In this document: positions 17,713 through 26,256 of the stretch, piece by piece
Numbering within the stretch: the stretch's first letter is position 1
Layout: each line of letters begins with the position of its first letter
NCBI GenBank assembly: GCA_019637435.1
Contig: JAHBVO010000003.1
Location: 558,001 to 622,000, forward strand
Reading direction: 5' to 3'
Length of the DNA: 64,000 nucleotides
Origin: Candidatus Obscuribacterales bacterium
GTDB lineage: Bacteria > Cyanobacteriota > Vampirovibrionia > Obscuribacterales > Obscuribacteraceae
Program-made: the position numbers and the translations under genes
Notes under the pieces: model-generated
The model's input: the letters and a program-made list of their open reading frames with translations, nothing else
The model's database searches: none
Told to the model about the DNA's origin: nothing

Positions 17713-18321
17713 GTGGTAAAAGACGACACCCCCGATAACGTTTCTTCCCCGATGGATTTTTCGCCATTCGATCCGCTTAAGAACTTGGAAGCGGTTGCTG
17801 AGGTGATAAAGACCATCCGCCACCTGTCCTGGTCTTACGCCGGTGATATTGCTCGCACGGTGATCAAGTGTGGCAAAACATTTCTTGCCGGTCGGTTTGT
17901 TGTTTGCGTTTGTTCAGATGACTGTATTGAAGTCTATGAGTACACGGACGGCACAGTGCCTCCGTTGCAGAAGTATTTTGAATCTGAGAGCGGTCAGGCG
18001 TTTTTGCGACATTGCCTGGAACTCGCACCGGATTACGTTTCGCTTAACAAGAATGAAACTGAAGGAACTCCTGATGAACTCTGCGAACCGGCGAGTTATG
18101 TTTTTCCGCTAAGACATCAATACGAGAAGCGTCACGTCGTCAAGCCGGGATTGCTCCTCATGCAGGAACCGCTTGGATTGGCGCGTTGGAACAAGCGGTT
18201 TCTCGACAGCGTTCTGGTCGTTGCCGAATATCTTGCTATGGTGATCGAGTGCGAGCGGCTTTATAAACTGGTCAATGAGCCCGAGAAGCCGGATGAGAAG
18301 CGGGAAGAGGTCGAGGGCTAG
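17713..18321 (+). CDS. Hypothetical protein, possibly GAF-like
   Basis: A 202-residue soluble protein that starts at a GTG 11 bases after the kmo stop, so it may be co-transcribed with the kynurenine genes. The middle (about 45-175) alternates beta strands and helices (GRFVVCVCSDDCIEVYEYT, then VFPLRHQYEKRHVVKPGLLL) in a way that recalls GAF domains, and a C-terminal helix with a charged tail follows (EYLAMVIECERLYKLVNE). I do not recognise a specific family and the GAF suggestion is weak. No catalytic motif is apparent. Its stop overlaps the stop of the convergent membrane protein gene by four bases. Confidence 0.65.
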   Translation: MVKDDTPDNVSSPMDFSPFDPLKNLEAVAEVIKTIRHLSWSYAGDIARTVIKCGKTFLAGRFVVCVCSDDCIEVYEYTDGTVPPLQKYFESESGQAFLRHCLELAPDYVSLNKNETEGTPDELCEPASYVFPLRHQYEKRHVVKPGLLLMQEPLGLARWNKRFLDSVLVVAEYLAMVIECERLYKLVNEPEKPDEKREEVEG

Positions 18322-19259
18322 ACGACACGCTCTAGTTTGTTGAGTTTTTCGACGACATCTTTTGCTTCGACTCGAATGCGCCATTCATTATCGAGGAGTA
18401 GAACGGCATTCGCCGTTATCGCCGAGCCAATCATGCCGATGCTGCTTTCGGCAAGAGCGCGGGGAAGGGTCTCAATCCACTTCAATTGTTCGTGTGAGAG
18501 TTTTGTAGTGGCAGTGACAATCGTTTCAACTAAAGTGAACAGATAAACAGGCATCTCAATTAGCCCGAGAAGCAGCGAAAGGAGAAAAACCGAGAACATT
18601 ATCTGCATCGGATTTCTAATAAAAATCACAATCATGTCCGCGAGACCTTTTCGGTAGGTCGATTCGGAAATTAAAAAGTGATAGGCCGCCACCAGATTCG
18701 CGATCTTGATCATGCGAAACGGCATGTACCAGGCGATCAAGAATCCAAGATATAAACCGGTGACCCCGAGCAACTCCTCCGTTTTTCGGACCTGTTGAGC
18801 CATTACATCCTGGCTCATGAGTACCAGAGCCGTAGCGCACGCGATTTCCAGGAGATCGATCATTATGGTCGGCCAGAAAAGCACGATGAGCTTAAACCGA
18901 TACGCCGCTTTGAGCGCCGATTGCAAGTTCGGCTCTCGTCCGGACATATTCAGCCATTGCGCGTAACACGCTGCTCGAATCAGGAACACGGAGCCGGTTA
19001 TTGCAAGCATGCCGGTAATCATGATCGCCGCGCGTACTGCGAAGGAGCCGGTCGGCGCCCATAAGTTCTCAACTGCTTCTACGAGAACTTCCCAACAGAA
19101 AACATACAAGAATTCGGGAAATAGATATAGACCGGCAAATAATTTCCAGTTGGATCTCCAGATACGCGCAGATCGACCCAGGATGTCTCCGATGGATAGT
19201 GACATTCTGGGTAGTTCGTAATCGATTGTCGCCGTCGGTTTAAGTTTGGCGAATTGCAT
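18318..19259 (-). CDS. Integral membrane protein of unknown function
   Basis: About 313 residues with some six hydrophobic helices (for example LFAGLYLFPEFLYVFCWEVL, AIMITGMLAITGSVFLIRAA, IMFSVFLLSLLLGLIEMPVY) and an N-terminal SIGDILGRSARIWRSNWKLF segment. This layout resembles the membrane domains found in glycerophosphodiester phosphodiesterase-like and related uncharacterised proteins, without a catalytic domain. The start is uncertain: a TTG at 19283, the ATG at 19259 used here, and an ATG at 19205 are all possible and none has a good ribosome-binding site. It lies alone on the reverse strand; the 304-base gap before the kinase at 19564 shows no motif I recognise. Confidence 0.7.
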   Translation of the reverse strand: MQFAKLKPTATIDYELPRMSLSIGDILGRSARIWRSNWKLFAGLYLFPEFLYVFCWEVLVEAVENLWAPTGSFAVRAAIMITGMLAITGSVFLIRAACYAQWLNMSGREPNLQSALKAAYRFKLIVLFWPTIMIDLLEIACATALVLMSQDVMAQQVRKTEELLGVTGLYLGFLIAWYMPFRMIKIANLVAAYHFLISESTYRKGLADMIVIFIRNPMQIMFSVFLLSLLLGLIEMPVYLFTLVETIVTATTKLSHEQLKWIETLPRALAESSIGMIGSAITANAVLLLDNEWRIRVEAKDVVEKLNKLERVV

Positions 19260-19563
19260 CAGTGATACCGCAAATGGTGGCAATTGTGGAATCGGTTTCG
19301 ATCTATCATACTTGATTTACGATTTAGAAGCTTTTTCGCGTCCTGACCCAAAGACTTGCTTGGTTTCGGAACACTTGCAGGGTTTGGACGTCCATTTTCG
19401 TGAAAGTGCATTGACGGGGCTTTGAGGCGGTTTAAGTCTGCTATATATCTGTGACGGGCGGGCATAACCTCACTATCAGAACTCCAGTGCCTTTAGCCGA
19501 CCAAGTTAAACGCAACCCAGCCAGTCAGAATCCCGGATACCTTACTAGCTTCGAGCCTTCGCA

Positions 19564-21180
19564 ATGCTTCCCAATGAAGAGACTGTAGTCGCAGCGAGAC
19601 CCGACCCATACGTGGGGAAGGTTATCGACAAATACAAGCTTGTTGAACGGCTCGGCGCAGGCGGCATGGGGCTGGTTTATCGGGCGGAGCAGGCTCGCAT
19701 GGACCGATGTGTCGCGATAAAGCTCTTGCCGTTTACCCTTGTTAACGACGAGGTGAATGTCAAGCGCATCGAGCGCGAGGCGAAGGCGATGGGTAACCTG
19801 CGTCATCCCAATATCGCCACTATCTTTGATTTCGGTTTTTCAGAAGAGTATCAGCCGTATCTCGTTATGGAGCTGATTGCCGGTCAGAGTCTCGGCAAAC
19901 TGATTCATCACCAGCGTTCGATCGAGCCTCAACGCGTTGTGCGCATAATGGCGCAGGCCGCCGATGCCATGGATTATGCGCATCGTCACAACATTATTCA
20001 TCGCGATTTGAAGCCGGACAATATCATGCTCGACAATGAGCATACCGAGGATTTCGTGAAGATCCTCGACTTCGGTATCGCCAAATCTGTTGATGAAGCT
20101 GTCAACTTGTCGCAGTCGTTGACGCGTCCGGGGACGGTTGTGGGCAGCCCCCTCTATATGAGCCCCGAGCAGTGTGTCGGTCAGAAATTGGACACCACGA
20201 GCGATATTTATTCGCTTGGTGTAATCATGTACGAGATATTGACGGGAACTGTTCCCAGTAAAGGTGCCACCATATATGAAACCATTTGCAGAAAGACAAC
20301 CGAGCCGCCGCCGCCATTTCCTGAACAGTTTGCCGAGTTTAGAGAATTGGAAGCGCTGACGCTGTCGTGTCTTGCCACGTTGAAAACGGACAGACCGGAG
20401 AGCATGGCTGAAGTGCGCGATCGTTTGCGGGCTATGAGCTCTACGACTCTGGACATGCCCTCTTCGATTACGATTTCTACATCCGCTGTGTCTGAGCCGG
20501 TTGTGGCGGAACCTCTTGTCGCGACTTCGTCTCCGGAGGACCAGCAGACCACGGAAGAGATGATGGCTCGGACCGCGCCGGTGAAGCTGGTTGAGGACGT
20601 CACGGTTGTCGATGTGGCGAAGCTGGCTGGGACAACTGGACCGACGCGTATGCAGGCGATGTTGAAACCTAAGAGTCCAAAGTTGATTGCCGCTTTTCTG
20701 GGTTTTGCAGTGGTGTCGATAGCGGGTCTCTATGCGATTTTGCATCAGGGTTCCGACTCAGTCGTTAGTGATGGAACTCGAGCGCAGCCTTCGGCGGCAT
20801 CTCCGTCTGACCTGAGACGCTCTGGTGGACCTGCTGCCATTGAGACTGTGCCGGTCGTCAAGCCCGCTGCTGCGTCAAAGTTGAACGCCGATAGCGGTTT
20901 GTCAAAAGAGCAAGCTGATAAGACCTCACCCGTACCTGCTGGGGGCGCGAGGGCCGTTCAGGGTGCGGCGAAATTGCCCGCCGTCGCGCCTCAGGCAACC
21001 GCTTCGAGCGTGCCCGCGAGGGCTCCGGCTCGTAGGATCAAAACTGCTCCGAAAACTGCTCCCGCTCGAACTTCACGCGTTCGGCGAGAGAGCCGACCCG
21101 CAGAAAAGCAGAAGCGGTTTCTAAAAGTGCCTCGCCCCGTCGGTCGGTTTTTCAGGCATTTGCGCGAGGGACGTTTTTAA
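19564..21180 (+). CDS. Membrane-anchored serine/threonine protein kinase (PknB-like)
   Basis: A 538-residue kinase. The N-terminal catalytic domain (about 24-290) has the glycine loop GAGGMGLV (31-38), Lys53, HRDLKPDN from His146, DFG (169-171) and GSPLYMSPEQC. A linker rich in Ser, Thr and Pro leads to one transmembrane helix (about 374-393), then about 140 extracytoplasmic residues that are Ala/Pro/Arg-rich and disordered, ending in a basic tail. It has no PASTA repeats. The kinase lobe faces the cytoplasm and the tail may touch the envelope. It is a paralogue of the kinase at 48-1049 but has a normal-length activation segment. Confidence 0.93.
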   Translation: MLPNEETVVAARPDPYVGKVIDKYKLVERLGAGGMGLVYRAEQARMDRCVAIKLLPFTLVNDEVNVKRIEREAKAMGNLRHPNIATIFDFGFSEEYQPYLVMELIAGQSLGKLIHHQRSIEPQRVVRIMAQAADAMDYAHRHNIIHRDLKPDNIMLDNEHTEDFVKILDFGIAKSVDEAVNLSQSLTRPGTVVGSPLYMSPEQCVGQKLDTTSDIYSLGVIMYEILTGTVPSKGATIYETICRKTTEPPPPFPEQFAEFRELEALTLSCLATLKTDRPESMAEVRDRLRAMSSTTLDMPSSITISTSAVSEPVVAEPLVATSSPEDQQTTEEMMARTAPVKLVEDVTVVDVAKLAGTTGPTRMQAMLKPKSPKLIAAFLGFAVVSIAGLYAILHQGSDSVVSDGTRAQPSAASPSDLRRSGGPAAIETVPVVKPAAASKLNADSGLSKEQADKTSPVPAGGARAVQGAAKLPAVAPQATASSVPARAPARRIKTAPKTAPARTSRVRRESRPAEKQKRFLKVPRPVGRFFRHLREGRF

Positions 21181-21232
21181 CTTATCGCTGCTGAACGCCG
21201 AATCGAGCGGTGTCGAACACCGAAGCCAAAAG

Positions 21233-21820
21233 CTATTGAACGCCGAAGTACGAGGGTTCGTTACCGGCTTTCCATTTGATGTTGCAACCGGTGCTTGGTT
21301 TCTGTTCTTCGGAAACGGGCTTGTCAGCGAGCGCGGCATCAACTGCAGCGCGCAGATCCTTACCGTTGATCGGCTCAGTGTTGCCTCTGCGGCTGTCATC
21401 AAATTGGCCGCGGTAAATCAATTTGCGGTCTTTGTCGAACAGGAAGAAATCCGGCGTGCATGCTGCCGTGTAGCGTTTTGCCACATCTTGTGTCGCATCG
21501 AAACACAGAGGGAACTTGAAGTTCATTTTTTCAGCGTACTCTTTCAATTTTTCCGGTGAATCTTCCGGATAGGCTTCGGCATCGTTGCTTGAAATGCCGA
21601 TGATGCCGATGTCTTTGCCATCATAGTCGTGTGAGAATTTCGCCAGTTCACTCTCGATGTGTACGATATACGGGCAATGTTTGCACATGAAGATGACGAG
21701 CATGAGCTTCTTATCGGAGAAACTCTTGTCGGTAAATTCCTTACCTGTGACGACATCTTTCAAGGAAAATTCCGGGGCTTTTGTGCCCAGGGATAGCATT
21801 GTCGAGTATGTCAAAACCAT
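21233..21820 (-). CDS. Thioredoxin-family protein (AhpC/TSA-like peroxiredoxin fold)
   Basis: A 195-residue thioredoxin-fold protein of the subgroup annotated as thioredoxin family/redoxin domain. APEFSLKDVVTG opens the fold, FMCKHCPY carries the redox CxxC, and CTPDFFLFDKDRKLIYRGQFDD provides the cis-Pro segment; the C-terminal STGCNIKWK adds a Cys typical of this subfamily. It is probably a cytoplasmic thiol oxidoreductase or peroxidase. I chose the ATG at 21820 because GAGGT lies eight bases upstream; a GTG at 21829 is possible. The S9 peptidase gene is 35 bases upstream on the same strand, so the two may be one operon. Confidence 0.87.
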   Translation of the reverse strand: MVLTYSTMLSLGTKAPEFSLKDVVTGKEFTDKSFSDKKLMLVIFMCKHCPYIVHIESELAKFSHDYDGKDIGIIGISSNDAEAYPEDSPEKLKEYAEKMNFKFPLCFDATQDVAKRYTAACTPDFFLFDKDRKLIYRGQFDDSRRGNTEPINGKDLRAAVDAALADKPVSEEQKPSTGCNIKWKAGNEPSYFGVQ

Positions 21821-21855
21821 TGAGCGCACCTCTTTAGAGAACCGAATTAGAGATT

Positions 21856-23871
21856 TTATCGAACTGATGCATCAGGTTCAACCTGACGCGCCAGGTTTTC
21901 TATTTGCACCGGCTCCGTTTCATCTGCCGGTTTGTATCCGAAAATCTTGGCGAAGAAATAGAACTCTGCTTCGATTGTTCGCTTGATATTTTCCGCTTTT
22001 CGGAAGCCGTGTTGCTCGCCTTCGTAGGCGATGTAGGCAACAGGCAGTCCTTTCTTCTTGATGGCTTCCACCATGGCCTCGGCTTGTGAAGGCGGCACCA
22101 CTTTGTCTTCCAAGCCCTGGAAGAAGATGACCGGGCAATTGAGTTTGTCGGTGAAGTTGATTGGCGAACGATCGTAGTAGTCCTGTTTCTTTTCCGGATA
22201 GGGTCCGAAGAGATAGTCGCCGTAGCGCGATTCGAATTTGTGTGTGTCAGCGCAGAGCGCCTCCACATCACCGATTCCGTAGTGGCTGGCGCCGGCTTTG
22301 AAGCGGTCGGTGAAGGTGAGAGCGCAAAGGGTCGTGTAACCTCCCGCGCTACCACCTGTGATGGCAAGGCGATTGCCGTCGACTAAACCTTTCTCGACGA
22401 GGTACTTAGCTGCGTTCTCGCAATCCTGCATGTCGACGATGCCCCAGTTTAATTTCAAGCGATTGCGATACTCTCGACCGAAACCGGTGCTTCCGCCGTA
22501 GTTGACGTCTACCACTGCAACTCCACGGCTCGTCCAATATTGAGTTCCCAGGCTCAGCACTGACGATGTGCTGCCGGTCGGTCCGCCGTGACTCTCCACC
22601 ACCAGTGGTGGCAGCTCGCCGGCTGGTGCTTCGTAGTCCTTGTTTGCGGGAGGGTAGAAGAAGGCAAATGCCGTTTTGCCGTTGGCTGTTGGGAATTCGA
22701 TGACTTGGGGAACCGAGACATAACCTTTGTCCGGGACGATGGAGCTGCTTTCTTTAATAACGGTCCATTTGTCTTCTTTCAGATCGAAGTGAACGATGGC
22801 GGTTTGCGAAGTCGGGCTTCCAGCCTGCATACCGACATCCGTACCGTTGCTTGAGATGTACCAGAAGTCCGTGTAGGGGCATTGAATTTGTTTTAAAGAA
22901 TATCTGTCCGTCGAGTCTTTGGTGATCAAGCCAAGCTTCCAGACTCCGTTTTCGCAATACTGGCAGATTATGCGACCGCCGCTCATAAATGCGAACGTAG
23001 TCATTTTGAAGACCCAAAGGGGCATGCCGAACTCAGCGTTCATGCGGATGACCGGCTTGGGTGTCGAGCTGTCAGCGAACGCGTCGGCCGGATTTTCGAT
23101 AACTTCGAGATTCCACCAGCCGGTACTATCGTTGACGAAGAATAGTTTGCCTTCTGGCGACCAGACCGGCTGAAATACCGACTCTTCCTTGTTTCCAGCA
23201 ACGACCTTGTCTTCTTTGATGGCACCGGAACCCTCAAATTGAATAAGGTGTAAGTCGGTTCCATCCCAGGGCATGTTAGGATGACGCCAGGCGATGTAAC
23301 TGAGGTACTGGGCATCAGGACTCAGTCTAGGGTATGAATAGAAGTCATATCCGGATGCTATCGTTGTCGGCTCGCCATGTTTGAACCCGTTAGTTCCAAC
23401 TGCGGTTATATCGATGGAAACTAGCTTGTTTTCTGGCTCCTTGCCACCTTTCGAGTGATCTTCACAGACGCAAATCAGGCGATTGCGTTTTTCATCGATC
23501 ACCATATCGGCATATCTAAGTTTATTTTCCTTAGTAATTGCAACCGGCTCTGAACCAGGCTTTTGAAAGTAGATCAGTTGATCTTTGAAGTTGACGAAGA
23601 AGATGTTGCCCTGGTGCAAGGTGAATGCGCCACCACCGTATTCGTGCACTAGAGTTCGCACGTTAAATGTTTTTGGCAGCGCGTCTTCGAGCGTACCGTC
23701 TTTATGCCGCACTACCAGCGCGGTACGTCCGGCTTCCGATGGACGCCCTTCCAGGTAATAGAGATCATCGCCGTCGAATGCGACTTCGCCGAGGCGAAGC
23801 GAGTTGGAAGCGATTTGCTCCGCATTGATTGGAGATTTCCAGGAGCCGTATGGCGCGGTGGTTTTCGACAT
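21856..23871 (-). CDS. S9-family prolyl oligopeptidase / acylaminoacyl-peptidase-like serine peptidase
   Basis: A 671-residue serine peptidase: an N-terminal beta-propeller (about 20-410) and a C-terminal alpha/beta hydrolase domain. The nucleophile is Ser508 in TGGSAGGYTTL, the Asp lies in GLEDKVVPPSQAE and the His in EGEQHGFRKAE; the GGPTG oxyanion-hole motif is also present. Such enzymes trim short peptides or remove N-acyl amino acids. The start at 23871 is supported by AAGAGGAATAAC directly before the ATG. The same frame remains open for 67 more codons to a TTG at 24072 and would add a signal-peptide-like sequence, so an exported version cannot be excluded. Confidence 0.9.
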   Translation of the reverse strand: MSKTTAPYGSWKSPINAEQIASNSLRLGEVAFDGDDLYYLEGRPSEAGRTALVVRHKDGTLEDALPKTFNVRTLVHEYGGGAFTLHQGNIFFVNFKDQLIYFQKPGSEPVAITKENKLRYADMVIDEKRNRLICVCEDHSKGGKEPENKLVSIDITAVGTNGFKHGEPTTIASGYDFYSYPRLSPDAQYLSYIAWRHPNMPWDGTDLHLIQFEGSGAIKEDKVVAGNKEESVFQPVWSPEGKLFFVNDSTGWWNLEVIENPADAFADSSTPKPVIRMNAEFGMPLWVFKMTTFAFMSGGRIICQYCENGVWKLGLITKDSTDRYSLKQIQCPYTDFWYISSNGTDVGMQAGSPTSQTAIVHFDLKEDKWTVIKESSSIVPDKGYVSVPQVIEFPTANGKTAFAFFYPPANKDYEAPAGELPPLVVESHGGPTGSTSSVLSLGTQYWTSRGVAVVDVNYGGSTGFGREYRNRLKLNWGIVDMQDCENAAKYLVEKGLVDGNRLAITGGSAGGYTTLCALTFTDRFKAGASHYGIGDVEALCADTHKFESRYGDYLFGPYPEKKQDYYDRSPINFTDKLNCPVIFFQGLEDKVVPPSQAEAMVEAIKKKGLPVAYIAYEGEQHGFRKAENIKRTIEAEFYFFAKIFGYKPADETEPVQIENLARQVEPDASVR

Positions 23872-24075
23872 GTTATTCCTCTTGAGAGAAGGGCTCGAGC
23901 GTTTAGAGTATTCGTCGGAACTCAGGCGCTGTTCGTTCTGATACCTGGCGTCAAAGGCGACAGCCGAATATGGCTGCGCGACGACGCCGAGCAGAAACAC
24001 CGAGGCGCTTAGCAGCACGTTTACTGAAGTTCGAAACTGATAATTTGGGATGTGCACCAGTTGTCCGAACAAAAA

Positions 24076-25299
24076 CTACTGCTCAAACTCCAGCCCATTC
24101 TGGCGAATGGTGAAGTTGACCACGGCTTGATCAAGCGTGAGCTTACCAGACTTGAGAAGCTCGTGCATGATCATGGCGGAGTCGATAAGTGCTCTGTCAT
24201 CGGGTCTGGAGTGACGCAACAAGAAGCCCAGCAGCTCGGTATTTTTGAAGCTCAGCTTGATCGCCTCGCGCAAATAATCCTTCGAAACATTGCCTTCCTT
24301 GCGCGCGTGTTTCATCACCGCTGCTATCAGTTCGGGATTGCCCATGACCATCTGGACGATGTTCTTCATCGAGTCTTTGTTGAGATATCCGCTCAGCCGC
24401 AGGAAGTCGCAGAAGGAAACTTGTTTTTGAAACTCGGACGGTTTCAGTCCAGCCTTCTCAAGACCCTCTTCGGCTGTCAGTCCCGATTTGTCGATATGCT
24501 TCAGAGCGCTCGATGCGCGGTAGACGCTGACGCCGCCGCTCCAGACCATCTCTTGCAATCTGAGTGCAGCCGTAAGCAATTCTTGCGAAACCCAGCCCAT
24601 CTCGATTAAGACTTCACCCATCATTTTGTCGTTGGCTTTTGCCATCTCGACAGCGGACTGCACTTCGGCTGCGCTGAGCAGATGCGATGCGATCAGGAGT
24701 TCGCCAATGCGAACCCGCTTGTCGTCTTTGTCGCCATCACGTCCTTCAACGGGGATGTAGAGTTTCTCTTTGCGAAGTTGTTCGATGGCTAGCGAACGAT
24801 CGATGCGTCCGAATCGCACATCGCGCTGGAGATTGAGGGCCAGATCCAGCGACGGCTCCGACAGTTTACTCAACAAAACAAGCACTCTGCCCAGCGGTAA
24901 ACCGCTTCCGTCACTGGCTTTCAAGGCGAGGTCAACTTGCAATGGATTAACGTGTTCAGCAGACAGTAACAGCTCGCCCAGGCGAGTCCCGCGTGTTGCA
25001 TAAGCGTCTACTCCCAGTACGATAAGCGCATCTGAAAGAGTCCAGCGCTTGCGGTGGACGACACCCATCGCTTCCCGGGCGGCTTCGGCGTCGAGAAGAC
25101 CGTCTTTAATCATCGATTGGGCTTCGATAGAGGCGCGAACCACTTCATTTGTGCAGAAGTCGAGCATGACCAGGCATTTGCCGAGGGGCAGTCCGGTGTG
25201 CTTCGACAGTACAAGGCCCCTCTTGATGTCCTGGTCGGAGACTACACCGAAATAGGTCAAGAGAGTTCCAAGTTTCAGATCTTCTGGCTCCGCCGCCAA
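24076..25299 (-). CDS. Stand-alone protein of GspE/MshE N-terminal-like repeats
   Basis: A 407-residue soluble protein made of repeated helical units of the type LGELLLSAEHVNPLQVDLAL and IGELLIASHLLSAAEVQSAV. These match the T2SSE_N/MshEN pattern (LGxLLxxxGxIxxxxLxxAL) found at the N-termini of type II secretion and type IV pilus ATPases; some MshEN domains bind c-di-GMP. There is no ATPase domain. Four or so repeats are separated by segments rich in Asp and Lys. The start appears to be a TTG at 25299 (no upstream Met and a weak ribosome-binding site). A clear paralogue lies at 30556-31767. Ligand and partner are unknown; c-di-GMP binding would be inference. Confidence 0.75.
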   Translation of the reverse strand: MAAEPEDLKLGTLLTYFGVVSDQDIKRGLVLSKHTGLPLGKCLVMLDFCTNEVVRASIEAQSMIKDGLLDAEAAREAMGVVHRKRWTLSDALIVLGVDAYATRGTRLGELLLSAEHVNPLQVDLALKASDGSGLPLGRVLVLLSKLSEPSLDLALNLQRDVRFGRIDRSLAIEQLRKEKLYIPVEGRDGDKDDKRVRIGELLIASHLLSAAEVQSAVEMAKANDKMMGEVLIEMGWVSQELLTAALRLQEMVWSGGVSVYRASSALKHIDKSGLTAEEGLEKAGLKPSEFQKQVSFCDFLRLSGYLNKDSMKNIVQMVMGNPELIAAVMKHARKEGNVSKDYLREAIKLSFKNTELLGFLLRHSRPDDRALIDSAMIMHELLKSGKLTLDQAVVNFTIRQNGLEFEQ

Positions 25300-25400
25300 A
25301 TTCTTCGTACCTGTTTCTTAACTCGCGCTCGTAGCACTGCTTGGCAATGCGCCATGAGAATGCAGACAATCGGATATTAGCAAGTTTTGCGACCGATCGG

Positions 25401-25430
25401 TTGACACAATCTTTGCATAGATCGACTTAT
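25401..25430 (+). promoter_or_regulatory. Candidate sigma70-type promoter of the molybdopterin operon
   Basis: A perfect -35 hexamer TTGACA (25401-25406) is followed after 18 bases by ACTTAT (25425-25430) as a weak -10. It lies about 70 bases before moaD, the first gene of the operon. The spacing is acceptable but the -10 box matches poorly. Confidence 0.35.
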
Positions 25431-25497
25431 CAGCTTAATTGCATGGTAAGAATGTCAGATATGTGCCAAAATCTGTGGTTGCAATGGGGTTGAAGTG

Positions 25498-25755
25498 ATG
25501 TCCCTGGAAGGCAGCAAGACCGTCTACATCAAATATTTCGCGCTCCTGAGAGATGAGCGGGGTTTGGCTTCGGAAAATATTTCGACCGAGGCGGCGACGC
25601 TTGCCGAACTTTACAACGAAATTCGAAGCAGGCACGATTTTTCACTGCCGGTCGAACGCATGTCGGTTGCCGTTAATGACGACTTCGCCGAGTGGCACAA
25701 CAGGGTCAACGACAAAGACGTGATTGTCTTCGTGCCGCCCGTCGCAGGTGGATAA
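25498..25755 (+). CDS. moaD: Molybdopterin synthase sulfur carrier subunit
   Basis: An 85-residue ubiquitin-fold protein (beta-grasp). It carries the sulfur, as a C-terminal thiocarboxylate, that is transferred to precursor Z to make molybdopterin. The essential C-terminal Gly-Gly is present in VPPVAGG, and the VYIKYFALLRDERG opening is standard for MoaD/ThiS. The ATG at 25498 has GGGG about eight bases upstream; a GTG one codon earlier is less likely. It is the first gene of the moaD-moaE-moaA-moaCB-moeA operon and its stop is three bases from moaE. Confidence 0.93.
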   Translation: MSLEGSKTVYIKYFALLRDERGLASENISTEAATLAELYNEIRSRHDFSLPVERMSVAVNDDFAEWHNRVNDKDVIVFVPPVAGG

Positions 25756-25758
25756 CCA

Positions 25759-26256
25759 ATGTTCTCTTTGATGGAAACCGATATCGCTGAATCGCCGCTC
25801 AGAGCCGCTGTCGAGGACGAGCGCGCCGGGGCAATTTGCACTTTTGATGGACGTGTGCGAAACCATAACGACGGTAAGGCGGTGAGCAAGCTCTCGTACG
25901 AGGCGTATGCCGAGTTGGCGGAGAAGGAAGGAAACGTTGTTATTGCTGAGGCGCTGGAGAAGTTCAACATTATTCGGGCTGCTGCGGCCCACAGGACGGG
26001 CGATCTGAAGATCGGGGACGTGGCGGTTTTCGTCGCCGTGTCAGCGGCGCACCGAGAGGACGCGTTTAAAGCTTGCCGCTACATCATTGATGAGATCAAA
26101 CTGCGCCTGCCTATCTGGAAAAAAGAAACATATATCGATGGTGGCTCTGTCTGGGTAAACTGCCAGTCATGCTCATCACACGCTCACAAACACGTCGCCG
26201 ACAAAGGTCGACATTCACACGAGGTGGCACGCGCAAGTGAAAGCACTCGTTCCTGA
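25759..26256 (+). CDS. moaE: Molybdopterin synthase catalytic subunit
   Basis: The large subunit of molybdopterin synthase, 165 residues. It binds MoaD and inserts two sulfurs into cyclic pyranopterin monophosphate. Family motifs: ICTFDGRVRNHNDGKAVSKL, YEAYAELAE, HRTGDLKIGDVAVFVAVSAAHR and the catalytic Lys in LPIWKKE followed by WV. The C-terminal 25 residues, rich in His, Ser and Lys, are longer than usual and look disordered. The ribosome-binding site (AGGTGG) overlaps the last Gly codons of moaD. The 3' end overlaps moaA by 20 bases if moaA starts at its GTG. Confidence 0.94.
   Translation: MFSLMETDIAESPLRAAVEDERAGAICTFDGRVRNHNDGKAVSKLSYEAYAELAEKEGNVVIAEALEKFNIIRAAAAHRTGDLKIGDVAVFVAVSAAHREDAFKACRYIIDEIKLRLPIWKKETYIDGGSVWVNCQSCSSHAHKHVADKGRHSHEVARASESTRS

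Noticed and set aside
19840..20745. Open frame of 301 codons on the minus strand
   Set aside because: It is antisense to the membrane-anchored kinase, which has all catalytic motifs; the reverse translation is Arg/His-rich with no family pattern.
25300..25497. Molybdenum cofactor riboswitch upstream of moaD
   Set aside because: The leader is short and I could not find the conserved multi-stem pattern; only a promoter candidate is visible.
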